Shown here piece after piece: positions 25,964 to 34,352 of a stretch of DNA of 64,000 bases. The stretch lies in the NCBI RefSeq assembly GCF_043497005.1, contig NZ_JBIEKE010000002.1, forward strand, positions 992,001 to 1,056,000, read 5' to 3'. The DNA comes from Halobacillus_A sp043497005. GTDB taxonomy: Bacteria; Bacillota; Bacilli; Bacillales; Halobacillaceae. Both the position numbers and the translations under genes were made by a program. Numbering within the stretch: the first letter of the stretch is position 1; each line of letters begins with the position of its first letter. The notes under the pieces are model-generated. The model was not told the origin of the DNA and made no database searches. It saw nothing but the letters and a program-made list of their open reading frames with translations.

Positions 25964-26469
25964 GAATTTTCCTCCTCCATAAACGTACGATCATTTCGAA
26001 TCATCAACAGCTTTTCTTCATAATCAGCCAGCTTCTCCAAAACGACAGGCTTACTGTTCTTCTCAAATGAAGCATTCCATTTAAACATTTTAATAAATAT
26101 GGAAAAAGTCGGAGTATAGTTAGCTTTCTCTAAGCCCAGCTTTTGTTTAATAAACCTATTAATGATCCTATACTTACGACGTGAATAAGGCGTATCCAGG
26201 AAGATAATGACGTCAGCTTCCTGAAAGCTTTTCCTCATCCAGGGCTCGTAATGTACACCTTCCAAAATCCAAGACTCGGAACCGAGAATTTGATATAAAT
26301 ACTCTTCCCTTTCTGGTTCACTCCTTCGGATATCTTCATCTTTATTTCTTATCCATACCACGTTATCAAGCTCATAATAAGGGATATCAAGTTTAACAGA
26401 CAGTTTTCTAGCTAACGTCGTTTTCCCGCTCGCTACAGAACCAATAATATGTATTTTCTTCCCGTCCAC
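25945..26469 (-). CDS. P-loop kinase of the FlaR/topology-modulation type
   Basis: 174 residues. Walker A IGSVASGKTTLARKLS at the N-terminus, then LDIPYYELDNVVWIRNKDE and ILEGVHYEPWMRKSFQEADV, and the lid-like RRKYRIINRFIKQ, as in adenylate-kinase-related proteins annotated as DNA topology modulation protein FlaR. Real substrate unknown. GTG start at 26469 behind GGTGGGGG, touching the previous gene's stop. Confidence 0.8.
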   Translation of the reverse strand: MDGKKIHIIGSVASGKTTLARKLSVKLDIPYYELDNVVWIRNKDEDIRRSEPEREEYLYQILGSESWILEGVHYEPWMRKSFQEADVIIFLDTPYSRRKYRIINRFIKQKLGLEKANYTPTFSIFIKMFKWNASFEKNSKPVVLEKLADYEEKLLMIRNDRTFMEEENSCKSEM

Positions 26470-26729
26470 TAATCAAGCCCCCACCAGTCAATCAAGATTA
26501 ATTCAGCAAGCGGCATCGTCCATATATTTAATAAAATAAATAAGGAAACGAACATAAATATTGTATTTTCCCACTGATCCTTACGAAATAACGAAGCGAT
26601 GAGTGTAAAGAAAAACCCTGCAGTCAGCACGTACAATATCATGGGTTTAACTATACTTTGATCTATATTGATCCATAGAATATAGAACAGTAGTGCGAAA
26701 GTAAACAGGCATCTAATGCTATTCTTCAT
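26469..26729 (-). CDS. Small membrane protein, unknown
   Basis: 86 residues from ATG 26729, behind AAGGAGAG. Three predicted transmembrane segments (about 4-20, 26-46 and 52-75), ending LILIDWWGLD. First gene of a three-gene overlapping unit with the kinase and a GNAT. No family recognised. Confidence 0.65.
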   Translation of the reverse strand: MKNSIRCLFTFALLFYILWINIDQSIVKPMILYVLTAGFFFTLIASLFRKDQWENTIFMFVSLFILLNIWTMPLAELILIDWWGLD

Positions 26730-26950
26730 ACTCTCTCTCCTTGAATTCAAAGTTAAATCTATTTTTCAGAGCATTACCTCTTGCATTTCACTATTTTTGT
26801 CGTGACTTCATTCACCAGTAAAATACTGTAATAACTCCCATTCATAGACTTCCCACTTCTTCATATACGAATCCATTACTAATAAGTTTCATCCCGCCCC
26901 CCCACAAATGATCTATGACAATATACTTATTTTTCTATATTTTCAATAGA
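26730..26950. other. Divergent spacer, no gene seen
   Basis: AT-rich region between the small membrane protein gene and the Pho-box-like array of the alkaline phosphatase. No open frame with a ribosome binding site. Confidence 0.4.
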
Positions 26951-26978
26951 TTTACACAGCATTAGCTTTCTATTAACA
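26951..26978 (+). promoter_or_regulatory. Pho-box-like PhoP binding array
   Basis: TTTACA (26951), TTAGCT (26962) and TTAACA (26973), exactly 11 bases apart, the known arrangement of TTAACA-like direct repeats bound by PhoP in bacilli. A weaker TTTTCA lies 11 bases upstream. TAGTAT at 26988 could be the -10 box. It sits 60 bases before the phosphatase start. Confidence 0.6.
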
Positions 26979-27038
26979 ATTTACCACTAGTATTGCGGTT
27001 GTAACACCCCACTACAAATTTTCGAAGGGAGAACGGTT

Positions 27039-28628
27039 ATGTTTAAAAAATCTGCAGCACTGCTAGTCAGCTCAACCATTTTATTTTCTGGCATCAGTTT
27101 AGGAGAGGGACAACAGGTTTTTGCTAGTGAAAATGAGAGCGGCAAAGATAAAGTTAAAAACGTTATTTATATGATTCCAGATGGTTACTCCGCAGGATAT
27201 GCTACGAATTATCGTTGGTTCAAGGGAGAAGATTCCGTATTTGATCCTCATTTAAAAGGAATGATGAAGACGTACTCAGAGGACACAGAGGTAACTGACT
27301 CAGCAGCTGCTGGAACAGCAATGGCCACCGGGGAGAAAACTAACAACGGCATGGTTGGTGTTACCCCTGATGGAAAAGAACTCGACAGTATTCTTCAAGC
27401 TTCGGAGAATGCAGGTAAATCTTCTGGACTTGTAGCTACTTCTACCATAACTCATGCTACCCCCGCTGTTTTTGCCTCACATGTTAAGGATAGGGACAAT
27501 GAAGCAGAAATTGCTCCTCAGCTGCTTGAAAGTGGTGTAGATGTATTACTGGGTGGAGGTAAAGAAATGTTTTTACCTGAATCAAAAGGAGGTCTGCAGG
27601 GAGAAAATAATCTATTAGATCTAGCCGAGCAAGATGGTTATTCTTTTGTAGAAAACAAAGACGAACTGGCTAATGCAGAAGGTGATGAAAGAATACTCGG
27701 CTTATTTGCTGATGAAGCTCTTAGTCCTGAACTGGAACGGGGAGAAACCAACGAGCCTAGTTTATCAGACATGACTTCAACAGCCATTAACTCTCTCTCT
27801 CAAGATGAAGATGGCTTCTTCCTCATGGTCGAAGGCAGTCAAATAGATTGGGCAGGCCACGCTCATGATGCGGCCTGGGCGATGAACGATACGCAGGCTT
27901 TTGAAAAAGCCGTAGAAGATGCGTTGGATTATGCCAAGCAGGATGAAGAAACGCTCGTAGTGATTGCTGGTGATCACGAAACAGGCGGAATGACGGTTGG
28001 TTCAAATGGGGAATATGACGTTAAACAAGAGGTCGTTCAAGGTGTGAGTGCTACAGGAGACCACATGGCTGAGCAGTTGAATGAGGATAAGAGTAATATC
28101 GCACAAGTCGTAGAGGAGTATACTGGGTTAGAATTAACGGATGATGAAGTAGAAACGATTCGTTCAGCAGAAAAACCAAACGAAGCCATCAATAACGTTG
28201 TGAGTGACCGGGCCCTCGTAGGATGGACGAGTTCAGTACATACCGGTGTGGATGTCCCCATTTATGCTTATGGCCCATCCTCGGATGACTTTTCCGGATT
28301 AGTTGAAAATACCGATCTTCCGAAAAAAATGGCTGACGCTATGGGAGTGGAGCTTGGCAGTATAACAGAGGAAGAGTCGAACAGCGATAAGGAAAAAAAT
28401 AAGGATAATCACATTTCCTGGGAAGGTGAAGGCGGATTGAACTACGCCACACCACTCGAGGGGTGGGATAAGAAGCGTAGTGTTGTGGATTACCTGAAAT
28501 CCAATGGCTACCCATCGGACCTCAACTTTCGTGGCGAAATCGCTGCCAGCTTTGAAGTTGAAGATTATACCGGCACAGCAACACAAAACACGACAATGCT
28601 CGATCAGTTGAAAAAAGCATTAGACTAA
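27039..28628 (+). CDS. Secreted alkaline phosphatase
   Basis: Releases phosphate from phosphomonoesters outside the cell. A signal peptide covers about residues 1-30 (SAALLVSSTILFSGISLG, cleavage near VFASE). The nucleophile Ser88 is in VTDSAAAGTAMATGEKTNNG. Metal ligands are visible in YMIPDG, MVEGSQIDWAGHAHD, VVIAGDHETGG and WTSSVHTGVDVPIYAYG. At 529 residues it is about 70-80 longer than B. subtilis PhoA/PhoB. The extra C-terminal part, after a Lys/Asn/Glu linker near residue 448, starts at WEGEGGLNYATPLEGWD. Ser/Glu/Asp-rich surface suits a saline medium. A Pho-box-like array lies upstream. Confidence 0.93.
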   Translation: MFKKSAALLVSSTILFSGISLGEGQQVFASENESGKDKVKNVIYMIPDGYSAGYATNYRWFKGEDSVFDPHLKGMMKTYSEDTEVTDSAAAGTAMATGEKTNNGMVGVTPDGKELDSILQASENAGKSSGLVATSTITHATPAVFASHVKDRDNEAEIAPQLLESGVDVLLGGGKEMFLPESKGGLQGENNLLDLAEQDGYSFVENKDELANAEGDERILGLFADEALSPELERGETNEPSLSDMTSTAINSLSQDEDGFFLMVEGSQIDWAGHAHDAAWAMNDTQAFEKAVEDALDYAKQDEETLVVIAGDHETGGMTVGSNGEYDVKQEVVQGVSATGDHMAEQLNEDKSNIAQVVEEYTGLELTDDEVETIRSAEKPNEAINNVVSDRALVGWTSSVHTGVDVPIYAYGPSSDDFSGLVENTDLPKKMADAMGVELGSITEEESNSDKEKNKDNHISWEGEGGLNYATPLEGWDKKRSVVDYLKSNGYPSDLNFRGEIAASFEVEDYTGTATQNTTMLDQLKKALD

Positions 28629-28629
28629 T

Positions 28630-28668
28630 AAAAAGACGAAGGCAGCCAGGCTGCCTTCGTCTTTTTTT
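28630..28668 (+). terminator. Alkaline phosphatase terminator
   Basis: AAAAGACGAAGGCAGCC pairs perfectly with GGCTGCCTTCGTCTTTT and is followed by more T. Confidence 0.92.
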
Positions 28669-28797
28669 GAAAATATTACAGATAGGTCTCTATCTTTTTC
28701 GTTAAGGCGTTATCTAATGTAAAGTTGCCTCCCCTGCAAAAATAGCCGAAGCACCCGCTAATACACAGAATCTGCTATTCATAGAGGTCAAATCTTT

Positions 28798-28989
28798 TTA
28801 GTTTTCCTTAAAGTCAAGGAGGTCAAGGAACACTTCTACATTTACATAATCCTTCGAGAAACCCGGCAGTAATTCCAACCAATGCACACCTGAGAAGATT
28901 CCTGCCACAATCATCATGCCAAAAAACAAGCTTAGAATAATGAAAGTAATTCCAGCACATTCAAGGCTTTCTCTTCGTTCAGTACTCAT
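28798..28989 (-). CDS. Small single-span membrane protein, unknown
   Basis: 63 residues, with one or two hydrophobic stretches (about 12-32 and 35-42) and an acidic C-terminus (VNVEVFLDLLDFKEN). Good ribosome binding site AAAGGAGAAGG. No family recognised. Confidence 0.6.
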   Translation of the reverse strand: MSTERRESLECAGITFIILSLFFGMMIVAGIFSGVHWLELLPGFSKDYVNVEVFLDLLDFKEN

Positions 28990-29031
28990 TATCCTTCTCC
29001 TTTCCTATTTTTTCAAACTCAATGGAAAGGA

Positions 29032-29331
29032 TTACGGATAAAAGCCTTCATTTTCTTGATAAAAAATAGAGTACACAGAATGAGGTTCTATATATTTATT
29101 TTTTGGCACAAAAATTGGACATAAAGCTTTTTTTATAAAAGGAACCGGCGATTCATAGGCTTCTTCACTCGACAAAGAAAGGGTTGAAGGTGGATGTGAC
29201 ACAGCGGCAACTGTATATTGAACTGTTAGTTTTTCCTCCAGGGGGCCAAACGATGGTGGCTGAACCTTTTGAATTCCTATAAGTAACGTCAGCAAGATAA
29301 TGAATATAAAAACTGCTGATTTTCTCTTCAA
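29032..29331 (-). CDS. Small exported or membrane-anchored protein, unknown
   Basis: 99 residues from a TTG start. An N-terminal hydrophobic helix (SAVFIFIILLTLLIGIQ) is followed by an extracytoplasmic part with PPSTLSLSSEEAYESPVPF. The ribosome binding site is weak (GGCGGTAAAG). Could be a minor secreted protein. No family recognised. Confidence 0.5.
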   Translation of the reverse strand: MKRKSAVFIFIILLTLLIGIQKVQPPSFGPLEEKLTVQYTVAAVSHPPSTLSLSSEEAYESPVPFIKKALCPIFVPKNKYIEPHSVYSIFYQENEGFYP

Positions 29332-29478
29332 TTGCTTTACCGCCTATTCTTCATTAATTTACAGATCTCCTCCATACTTATTTATTATAATATAACTTAA
29401 CGTGAATGCTTCGAGGATAGTGAATAAGTACTAAATTGCGTATTAATCACTTCATCAACACGATAAAGTGGTGATCAT

Positions 29479-30186
29479 TTAGTTCTCACCAGTTTTATTT
29501 TTAGTAATAACAAGCATCGAGTTGGCATTCTTTTGAAATTCATAGGACACACTTACTTCCTTCACTGTATACCCTTGAGCCTTTAAGTGGTCAATGACTT
29601 CCTCCATTCTCTTATAGCGCCTGCCCTCTAAATCAACGACTGGAAAAAGTCGGACTTCTTCTTTAGCAACCCTCACCAGTTCTTGAAGCGAACTCAGATG
29701 AAATTCATAGGTTAAGCGGTCTGCATACATAAACAAAAAATGAGCGGATAGGACGAGCTCAAATTCTTCATCTTTAAAAGGAAGTTCAGGAAGCACAACA
29801 GGAACATAACGATCGCTGGCTTCTTTCCAATCCTGTGTACAATTTTCTAATGCACTCTGTCTATACTTCTTTAGCTCCTCCATATTTTGAAAGTAACTCC
29901 ATATGTAATTGCTTTTCGCCTCTTCCATATGTTCCATCGCATGCTGTAAATCTTGTCTTCCTTTTTCTTCAAGAACTTCACCGGCATGATCGTAAGCCAT
30001 ATCAGCTGCGGTAATATCTATCCCTTTTGATCTGCCAACGGCCGTAAACGAACAAGCACCCGAAGGACAATCAAGAATTTTCTTCCCTATTAACGATTCT
30101 TCCTTTAACGAAAACATATCCAGATACTCTTCGTATGTTCTTCCAATAAAAATAATCTTTTCTAAATTTAACTTTGTTCTGCTCAT
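29479..30186 (-). CDS. SAM-dependent methyltransferase-like protein
   Basis: 235 residues. The SAM-binding motif I is KKILDCPSGACSFTAVGRSK, followed by acidic IDITAADMAYDH and later a post-II region FELVLSAHFLFMYADR and VRLFPVVDLEGRRYKRMEEV. The Rossmann order fits class I methyltransferases. Substrate unknown. Ribosome binding site GAGGTGAG. It is followed in transcription order after a GNAT gene with a 20-base gap. Confidence 0.8.
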   Translation of the reverse strand: MSRTKLNLEKIIFIGRTYEEYLDMFSLKEESLIGKKILDCPSGACSFTAVGRSKGIDITAADMAYDHAGEVLEEKGRQDLQHAMEHMEEAKSNYIWSYFQNMEELKKYRQSALENCTQDWKEASDRYVPVVLPELPFKDEEFELVLSAHFLFMYADRLTYEFHLSSLQELVRVAKEEVRLFPVVDLEGRRYKRMEEVIDHLKAQGYTVKEVSVSYEFQKNANSMLVITKNKTGEN

Positions 30187-30206
30187 CTCTACTCACCTCA
30201 TCTATT

Positions 30207-30734
30207 CTAGTTATGGGTTACTATACTGATATCCATCCACCCGTAAGCAACTTCATTAAGCTCACAACCATCAATCGTTATTGTCTTTTCATCGATGACC
30301 GCTCCACCTCTCTTTTCATAAAACCGACGGTAAGGATTGTCTTCAAGCACCCATACGAGCATCGACACCATGCCTTCACTGTAAAGCTTACGAGCCAGGG
30401 CCCCTAAAAGCTTTTGACCAAGACCAGCTCGCTGCACCTCTTTATAAAAATATATGGCGTACAATTCACCTCTGAAAGGGTATTTCCCTGTTCGTTCTAA
30501 ACCGCCATGACAAAAGCCAACGACTTTTCCTTCATTTGTTTCAACGACAAATATAAAATTCTCATCATCTCTAGCGATAAAATTTTCCCACTTGGATATT
30601 TTATCACTTGGATCAAGAGAAGCTAAAAAGGAGTCAGGAAGAATATTTTCATATGTGGATTTCCAGCTGGTTGTACTGACTTTCGCAATCTCTTTAGCAT
30701 CAGCCGCTGTTGCTTTTCGAATGTAATGCTTCAT
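30207..30734 (-). CDS. GNAT acetyltransferase
   Basis: 175 residues from ATG 30734, seven bases after GAGGAG; the frame is open to 30773. Acetyl-CoA binding region FYKEVQRAGLGQKLLGALAR, then WVLEDNPYRRFYEKRGGAVI, classic GNAT. The opening HYIRKATAADAKEIAKVSTT and SWKSTYENILPDSFL resemble YhbS/YuaI-like proteins. Its start overlaps the preceding peptidase gene by 35 bases, indicating coupled translation. Confidence 0.88.
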   Translation of the reverse strand: MKHYIRKATAADAKEIAKVSTTSWKSTYENILPDSFLASLDPSDKISKWENFIARDDENFIFVVETNEGKVVGFCHGGLERTGKYPFRGELYAIYFYKEVQRAGLGQKLLGALARKLYSEGMVSMLVWVLEDNPYRRFYEKRGGAVIDEKTITIDGCELNEVAYGWMDISIVTHN

Positions 30735-31428
30735 CATCCAACTCCTCAACCGGTTCTTTCTCCAACCATTCATTTATTAAAAATGAGGATCGGGCACCCA
30801 TCGAACGCATATGGCTGCCGTTCCAAAGCACAGCATTTCCTTCCGGCAGTAATAAAACCGAATGGCGAAGTTGTGTCACGCGTTTATGTATCGCTTCATC
30901 GTCTTTTTGCGTATAGTGACACCAAATTGAGCAGCCTTCTATTAAATTAAGTCCAGCGACAGGATGTCCATTTTTTAAATGGGTAAGCTCTTTCGCGAAT
31001 ATAATAGCTCCAGCACTTTGTCCATAAATGATCCCACCGTTTTGAAAGTAGTCTATTAACACTTCATCAAACCCATCTTCTTTTACTATGTTTAATAGTC
31101 GACCGGAATCGCCTCCACTTATATAAATCGCTGAGAAAGCTTCTAAATCCTGACGCGTTTTAAGAGATACTTCTGTCCACATTACAACTTTTTTAATTCC
31201 GGCTTCATGAAACATTTGTCCAACATACTCAAAGCTTTCCTTATACGGTCTAACATGAGGATCACCGGCCAGAGGGATATATAATACCGGCTTCTCTTTG
31301 TTAATCAATTCGGCAAAGTAAACGTTTATAATGCGCGACTGCTCACCATTTCCTCCTCCGGACAATATTAAAGTCCCTGCCTTACCCCTTTCTGTTACTC
31401 CCGTTTGTAACTCTGTTCGGTTTCTCAC
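30700..31428 (-). CDS. Peptidase S51-family protein (peptidase E/cyanophycinase-like)
   Basis: 242 residues. The serine nucleophile elbow is YGQSAGAIIFAKEL (GxSxG), preceded by AIYISGGDSGRLL. That pair defines the S51 class-I glutamine-amidotransferase-like fold. The family cleaves Asp-X dipeptides or related bonds; specificity is not evident. GTG start at 31428 behind GAGGAGGG, two bases after the upstream GNAT stop. Part of a four-gene minus-strand unit (31928 to 29479). Confidence 0.85.
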   Translation of the reverse strand: MRNRTELQTGVTERGKAGTLILSGGGNGEQSRIINVYFAELINKEKPVLYIPLAGDPHVRPYKESFEYVGQMFHEAGIKKVVMWTEVSLKTRQDLEAFSAIYISGGDSGRLLNIVKEDGFDEVLIDYFQNGGIIYGQSAGAIIFAKELTHLKNGHPVAGLNLIEGCSIWCHYTQKDDEAIHKRVTQLRHSVLLLPEGNAVLWNGSHMRSMGARSSFLINEWLEKEPVEELDDEALHSKSNSG

Positions 31429-31430
31429 CG

Positions 31431-31928
31431 TTACCCTCCTCTATAAACCTTTTTAATAGAGTTTGTGTGAAATTCTTGAATATGTTTGCCTTGTTCCACC
31501 CTATCTATGAAATATCCGTCAGTAAGTCGGCTGATCACTTTTTTCCAAAAAGCCTGGGAGGGTACGTTTTTCTCCATTTGGTGGACACTCCACGCCCCAG
31601 GATACTTATGAAAAAGCTGAGTGGCAGCTATTTTTCCAAATCCTTGACCATGGTACTTTGCAATAATAAAAAATTCTTCAATCGTATTCGGCTCATGCTC
31701 TGACTGACTTTCTAGAAGAGCAAAACCTATCAACTCTTCGTAATGCTTAATGAAATAAGCGTGAAAATAATCATTCTCCCAATATTTGTCTAAGTTAAAC
31801 CATTGGTATGAACCATCTTCCTCTAATTGAATTGAAGGTATATATTTACTAAATTCATAGATGTAAAATTGCATCAGGTTGTGTAAAATATATTCTTCCT
31901 CAGCTTTTGCTTCCTGTAAAATGATCAT
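31431..31928 (-). CDS. GNAT acetyltransferase
   Basis: 165 residues. EEFFIIAKYHGQGFGKIAATQLF is the acetyl-CoA-binding segment (split here only for description), and WSVHQMEKNVPSQAFWKKVI the typical C-terminal GNAT part. The start follows AAGGGGGTGG. First in the unit with the S51 peptidase. Substrate unknown. Confidence 0.85.
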   Translation of the reverse strand: MIILQEAKAEEEYILHNLMQFYIYEFSKYIPSIQLEEDGSYQWFNLDKYWENDYFHAYFIKHYEELIGFALLESQSEHEPNTIEEFFIIAKYHGQGFGKIAATQLFHKYPGAWSVHQMEKNVPSQAFWKKVISRLTDGYFIDRVEQGKHIQEFHTNSIKKVYRGG

Positions 31929-31960
31929 ATTTCCACCCCCTTCTATTTTAAAAAATAATC

Positions 31961-32395
31961 CTAAGTCATCTTGTTTCCTTGTTTGATACTAGAAATGATT
32001 CCCTTTCTAATGAGCTGCCCTGTTCCATAGAGAATACCGGTTAATACAATTACTTTATTTCTTCCAAAAGGTTTAAACCAGGCTCCATCGTTTGGCAGGA
32101 AATTGATCGCTAAGTATAACGAACGGAGAGTAGTCACAACGCTTACAATAAGAAAATATCTAAGCTTTACGGCCTTTGAGAAGATGCTGGTAACCAGTAC
32201 AAAAAATATAGTTCCAATAAGTAAGAAATCTGCCTCTTCTTCTAATACCTTTCTTTGTTCATATTCGTAATAGTGAAAAAGAAAAGGAAACGGGAATAAA
32301 GCGAGAACGAAATAAATGAACTTCAAGACCATCACCATGCTGTTGTAATTTTTATCTAAAAGACATTCTCTTAAGGGTAATAAGTATCCCTGCAT
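31961..32395 (-). CDS. Membrane protein, unknown
   Basis: 144 residues with four predicted transmembrane helices (about 23-42, 55-72, 78-97, 108-130) and a short basic tail ending IKQGNKMT. The ATG at 32395 has only a weak ribosome binding site; an internal ATG at codon 20 is an alternative. No family recognised. Confidence 0.6.
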   Translation of the reverse strand: MQGYLLPLRECLLDKNYNSMVMVLKFIYFVLALFPFPFLFHYYEYEQRKVLEEEADFLLIGTIFFVLVTSIFSKAVKLRYFLIVSVVTTLRSLYLAINFLPNDGAWFKPFGRNKVIVLTGILYGTGQLIRKGIISSIKQGNKMT

Positions 32396-32499
32396 GAGAA
32401 TCCCAGCTTATGTAAGTAATTATTTCAAATTTTATCAATATTCACAACAAAGGTGGCTATAATTTCATTTTTCAGCCCTGTCTCTTTTCTCTTTTTATT

Positions 32500-32508
32500 C
32501 ATAAGCTA
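32500..32508 (+). promoter_or_regulatory. Sigma-K/E-like -10 box
   Basis: CATAAGCTA fits the CATANNNTA -10 consensus of mother-cell sigma factors and lies 29 bases before the YjcZ-like start. The -35 element is not clear. Confidence 0.35.
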
Positions 32509-32537
32509 TCGTTAACGAGCAAAAAGGTGGTGAGAAA

Positions 32538-32669
32538 ATGAGCTATGGTTGTGGATATGGCGGATATGGCGGATATGGCGGATATGGTCGCAACAAAGGC
32601 GGCAGTTTTGCTTTGATCGTCGTATTGTTCATTCTTTTAATTATTGTTGGAGCCTCTTTTTATAAGTAA
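32538..32669 (+). CDS. YjcZ-family sporulation micropeptide
   Basis: 43 residues, too short for most gene finders. The N-terminus consists of GYGGYGG-type repeats (SYGCGYGGYGGYGGYGRNKG), followed by a single transmembrane helix (FALIVVLFILLIIVGASFY). This is the YjcZ/YoyG architecture of bacilli, often expressed in sporulation. The start follows AAAGGTGGTG. A terminator follows directly. It lies next to the lectin-like and giant repeat protein genes. Confidence 0.88.
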   Translation: MSYGCGYGGYGGYGGYGRNKGGSFALIVVLFILLIIVGASFYK

Positions 32670-32683
32670 TATAATTCTTTATT

Positions 32684-32721
32684 AAATAAGTTAAGGCATA
32701 TGACCTTAACTTATTTATTTT
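32684..32721 (+). terminator. Terminator of the YjcZ-like gene
   Basis: AAATAAGTTAAGG pairs with CCTTAACTTATTT, followed by ATTTTT. Confidence 0.85.
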
Positions 32722-33060
32722 TCGATCGTTACATATCTCCTTTTCCTACTCCTTGGCGCTTCCATAAAAGCAGTCCGCGTCAAAGACTACTGAAAAAGTC
32801 ATTTACATAAAAGAGTAGTTCCAGTTTTTGTTTAAACTCACGAATCGCTTGGCGGTTGATGCTTGCCTCCTATGGCTACAGAGCCCTTATTGTTCTCAGC
32901 CTTTTAGCTTACTTCCGTCACAAACGTCTTAAAACAAAAGATCTTCTAATTGGAATTAAAACATGAAAACTCAAGATGCGTTGACTATTTCAACAGCAAA
33001 TGGAAAACGAAGCTTTAAACTTAAAAAGGAATGGAAGACTTAAATCTCTTAAATTAGAAG
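32722..33060. other. Gene-free stretch, possibly remnant sequence
   Basis: No supported gene. A 35-codon frame (32859-32966) with a hydrophobic start exists but has only a weak GGCGG in front and no recognisable relatives. Composition is unremarkable. Confidence 0.35.
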
Positions 33061-33104
33061 AAAGCAGTCTGCCAGGAAATTAAACCCCGCACAGACTGCT
33101 TTTC
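33061..33104 (-). terminator. Terminator of the lectin-like gene
   Basis: AAAGCAGTCTG and CAGACTGCTTT, ten bases beyond the minus-strand stop. Confidence 0.8.
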
Positions 33105-33113
33105 TAATAAAGA

Positions 33114-34145
33114 TTATGAATACCACGTATGCCACATGTGATCATTTCTTCCTCTGACGAAACAGTCAATGCGGTTTGACCCCCAGGACACAGCACTGGG
33201 TGCAGATCGAACGCCGCCCCTTGGAGCTCCAAGGTCTTCCCAATTACTCCACCTGGAACCATTCCACCACTTATGCCACAGTTCATTGTTGCTGCCTCGA
33301 ACAAAGCAATCCAGTCGGTTTCTAGCCCACGAAGACACAGCCGGGGCATCATCAAAGCCACCGCGTGGTGAGCCAAGATCCTCCCAGTTACTCCACCTGG
33401 AACCATTCCACCATTTATGCCACATTCGATCATTTCTTCCTTTCACGAAACAATCAATGCGGTTTGGACCCCAGGATACCGCTCCAGGGGAACTTCTGAC
33501 ACCGCCGCGCGGTGAGCCGAGGTTTTCCCATTGACTCCAATTCGCTCCATTCCACCATTTATGCCATAAATTGTTATCATCACCTTGAACGAAGCAATCT
33601 AAGCGATTGGACTGCCAGGAGGCCACGGCTGGTGCTCCTTCAAACCCTGGAGGCGGAGAGCCAAGGTCTTCCCACTCACTCCAGCGTGACCCATTCCACC
33701 ATTTGTTCCACATTCGATCATTTCTTCCTCTAACAAAACAGTCAATCCGGTTCGGTCCCCACGAAACCGCTCCCGGGGAACTTCTAACCCCTCCACGCGG
33801 CGCCCCAAGATCCTCCCATTCCCTCCATCTCGAACCGTCCCACCACTTGTGCCACATCCGATTATCTCTTCCTCGCACAAAACAATCTAACCGATTCGAC
33901 TGCCAGGACGCTGCAGCCGGTGCTCCTCGAAAGCCATTAGGCGGTGCGCCAAGATCTTCCCACGGCTTCCAGCTTACACGCCACTGATTATCTCCCATCA
34001 TCTGTGGTAATTGTACTGGATGGTAGTAAGGCTGGACATGTGGTGGATAAGTGTGAGGATGTTGATAAGGATTGGAATTTAACGAAGGCCCGCTTCTGTA
34101 ATAAAAGTCGTAGTGTGGATGTGGTGGGAATCCATAATGATTCAT
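33114..34145 (-). CDS. DUF346/PLL-type six-repeat propeller protein
   Basis: 343 residues from ATG 34145 (a GTG just upstream is equally possible; the frame opens at 34181). The first 50 residues are rich in His, Tyr and Pro (PPHPHYDFYYRSGP). Then six repeats of about 48 residues follow, each reading WEDLG.P..GF..AP, a Trp, NRLDCFVRG and W.KWW.GS.W. This is the DUF346 repeat found in PLL-like lectin propellers, which bind sugars. Odd and even repeats form two subtypes (SNRLDCF versus PNRIDCF), so the unit of duplication was two repeats. One Cys per repeat. There is no signal peptide. It is divergent from the giant repeat protein. Confidence 0.85.
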   Translation of the reverse strand: MNHYGFPPHPHYDFYYRSGPSLNSNPYQHPHTYPPHVQPYYHPVQLPQMMGDNQWRVSWKPWEDLGAPPNGFRGAPAAASWQSNRLDCFVRGRDNRMWHKWWDGSRWREWEDLGAPRGGVRSSPGAVSWGPNRIDCFVRGRNDRMWNKWWNGSRWSEWEDLGSPPPGFEGAPAVASWQSNRLDCFVQGDDNNLWHKWWNGANWSQWENLGSPRGGVRSSPGAVSWGPNRIDCFVKGRNDRMWHKWWNGSRWSNWEDLGSPRGGFDDAPAVSSWARNRLDCFVRGSNNELWHKWWNGSRWSNWEDLGAPRGGVRSAPSAVSWGSNRIDCFVRGRNDHMWHTWYS

Positions 34146-34180
34146 CACAGGGGTACACCTCCCTTTAGTTATCGATATCA

Positions 34181-34188
34181 ATTTTATG
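34181..34188 (-). promoter_or_regulatory. Possible sigma-E/K -10 box of the lectin-like gene
   Basis: Minus strand GCATAAAATTG, matching CATANNNT, 36 bases upstream of the start. No definite -35. Confidence 0.25.
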
Positions 34189-34352
34189 CAATTAGAGAAA
34201 GAATCATGAAAAAGAGGCAGGTAGGATTACCGGGTGAATTGGAATACGCTTCGATCTGCATTATTGTAAAACCTCTAGGCATAGTCACTCACTTAACCAT
34301 TCCATCCTAATAAACTATAGTTATGTAAAATTAAGGAGGAGAACGAACAACT

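Noticed and set aside
32859..32966. 35-codon frame beginning MLASYGYRALIVLSLLAYFR
   Set aside because: Only GGCGG in front, no conserved feature, and it lies in a gene-free stretch. Not enough to call a gene.
33169..33987. Plus-strand frames opposite the lectin-like gene
   Set aside because: They are antisense shadows of the WEDLG repeats, repetitive only because the real gene is.
34270..34310. Sigma-E promoter of the giant gene (GCATAGT and CATCCTAAT)
   Set aside because: Spacing and -10 match are poor; no more than suggestive.
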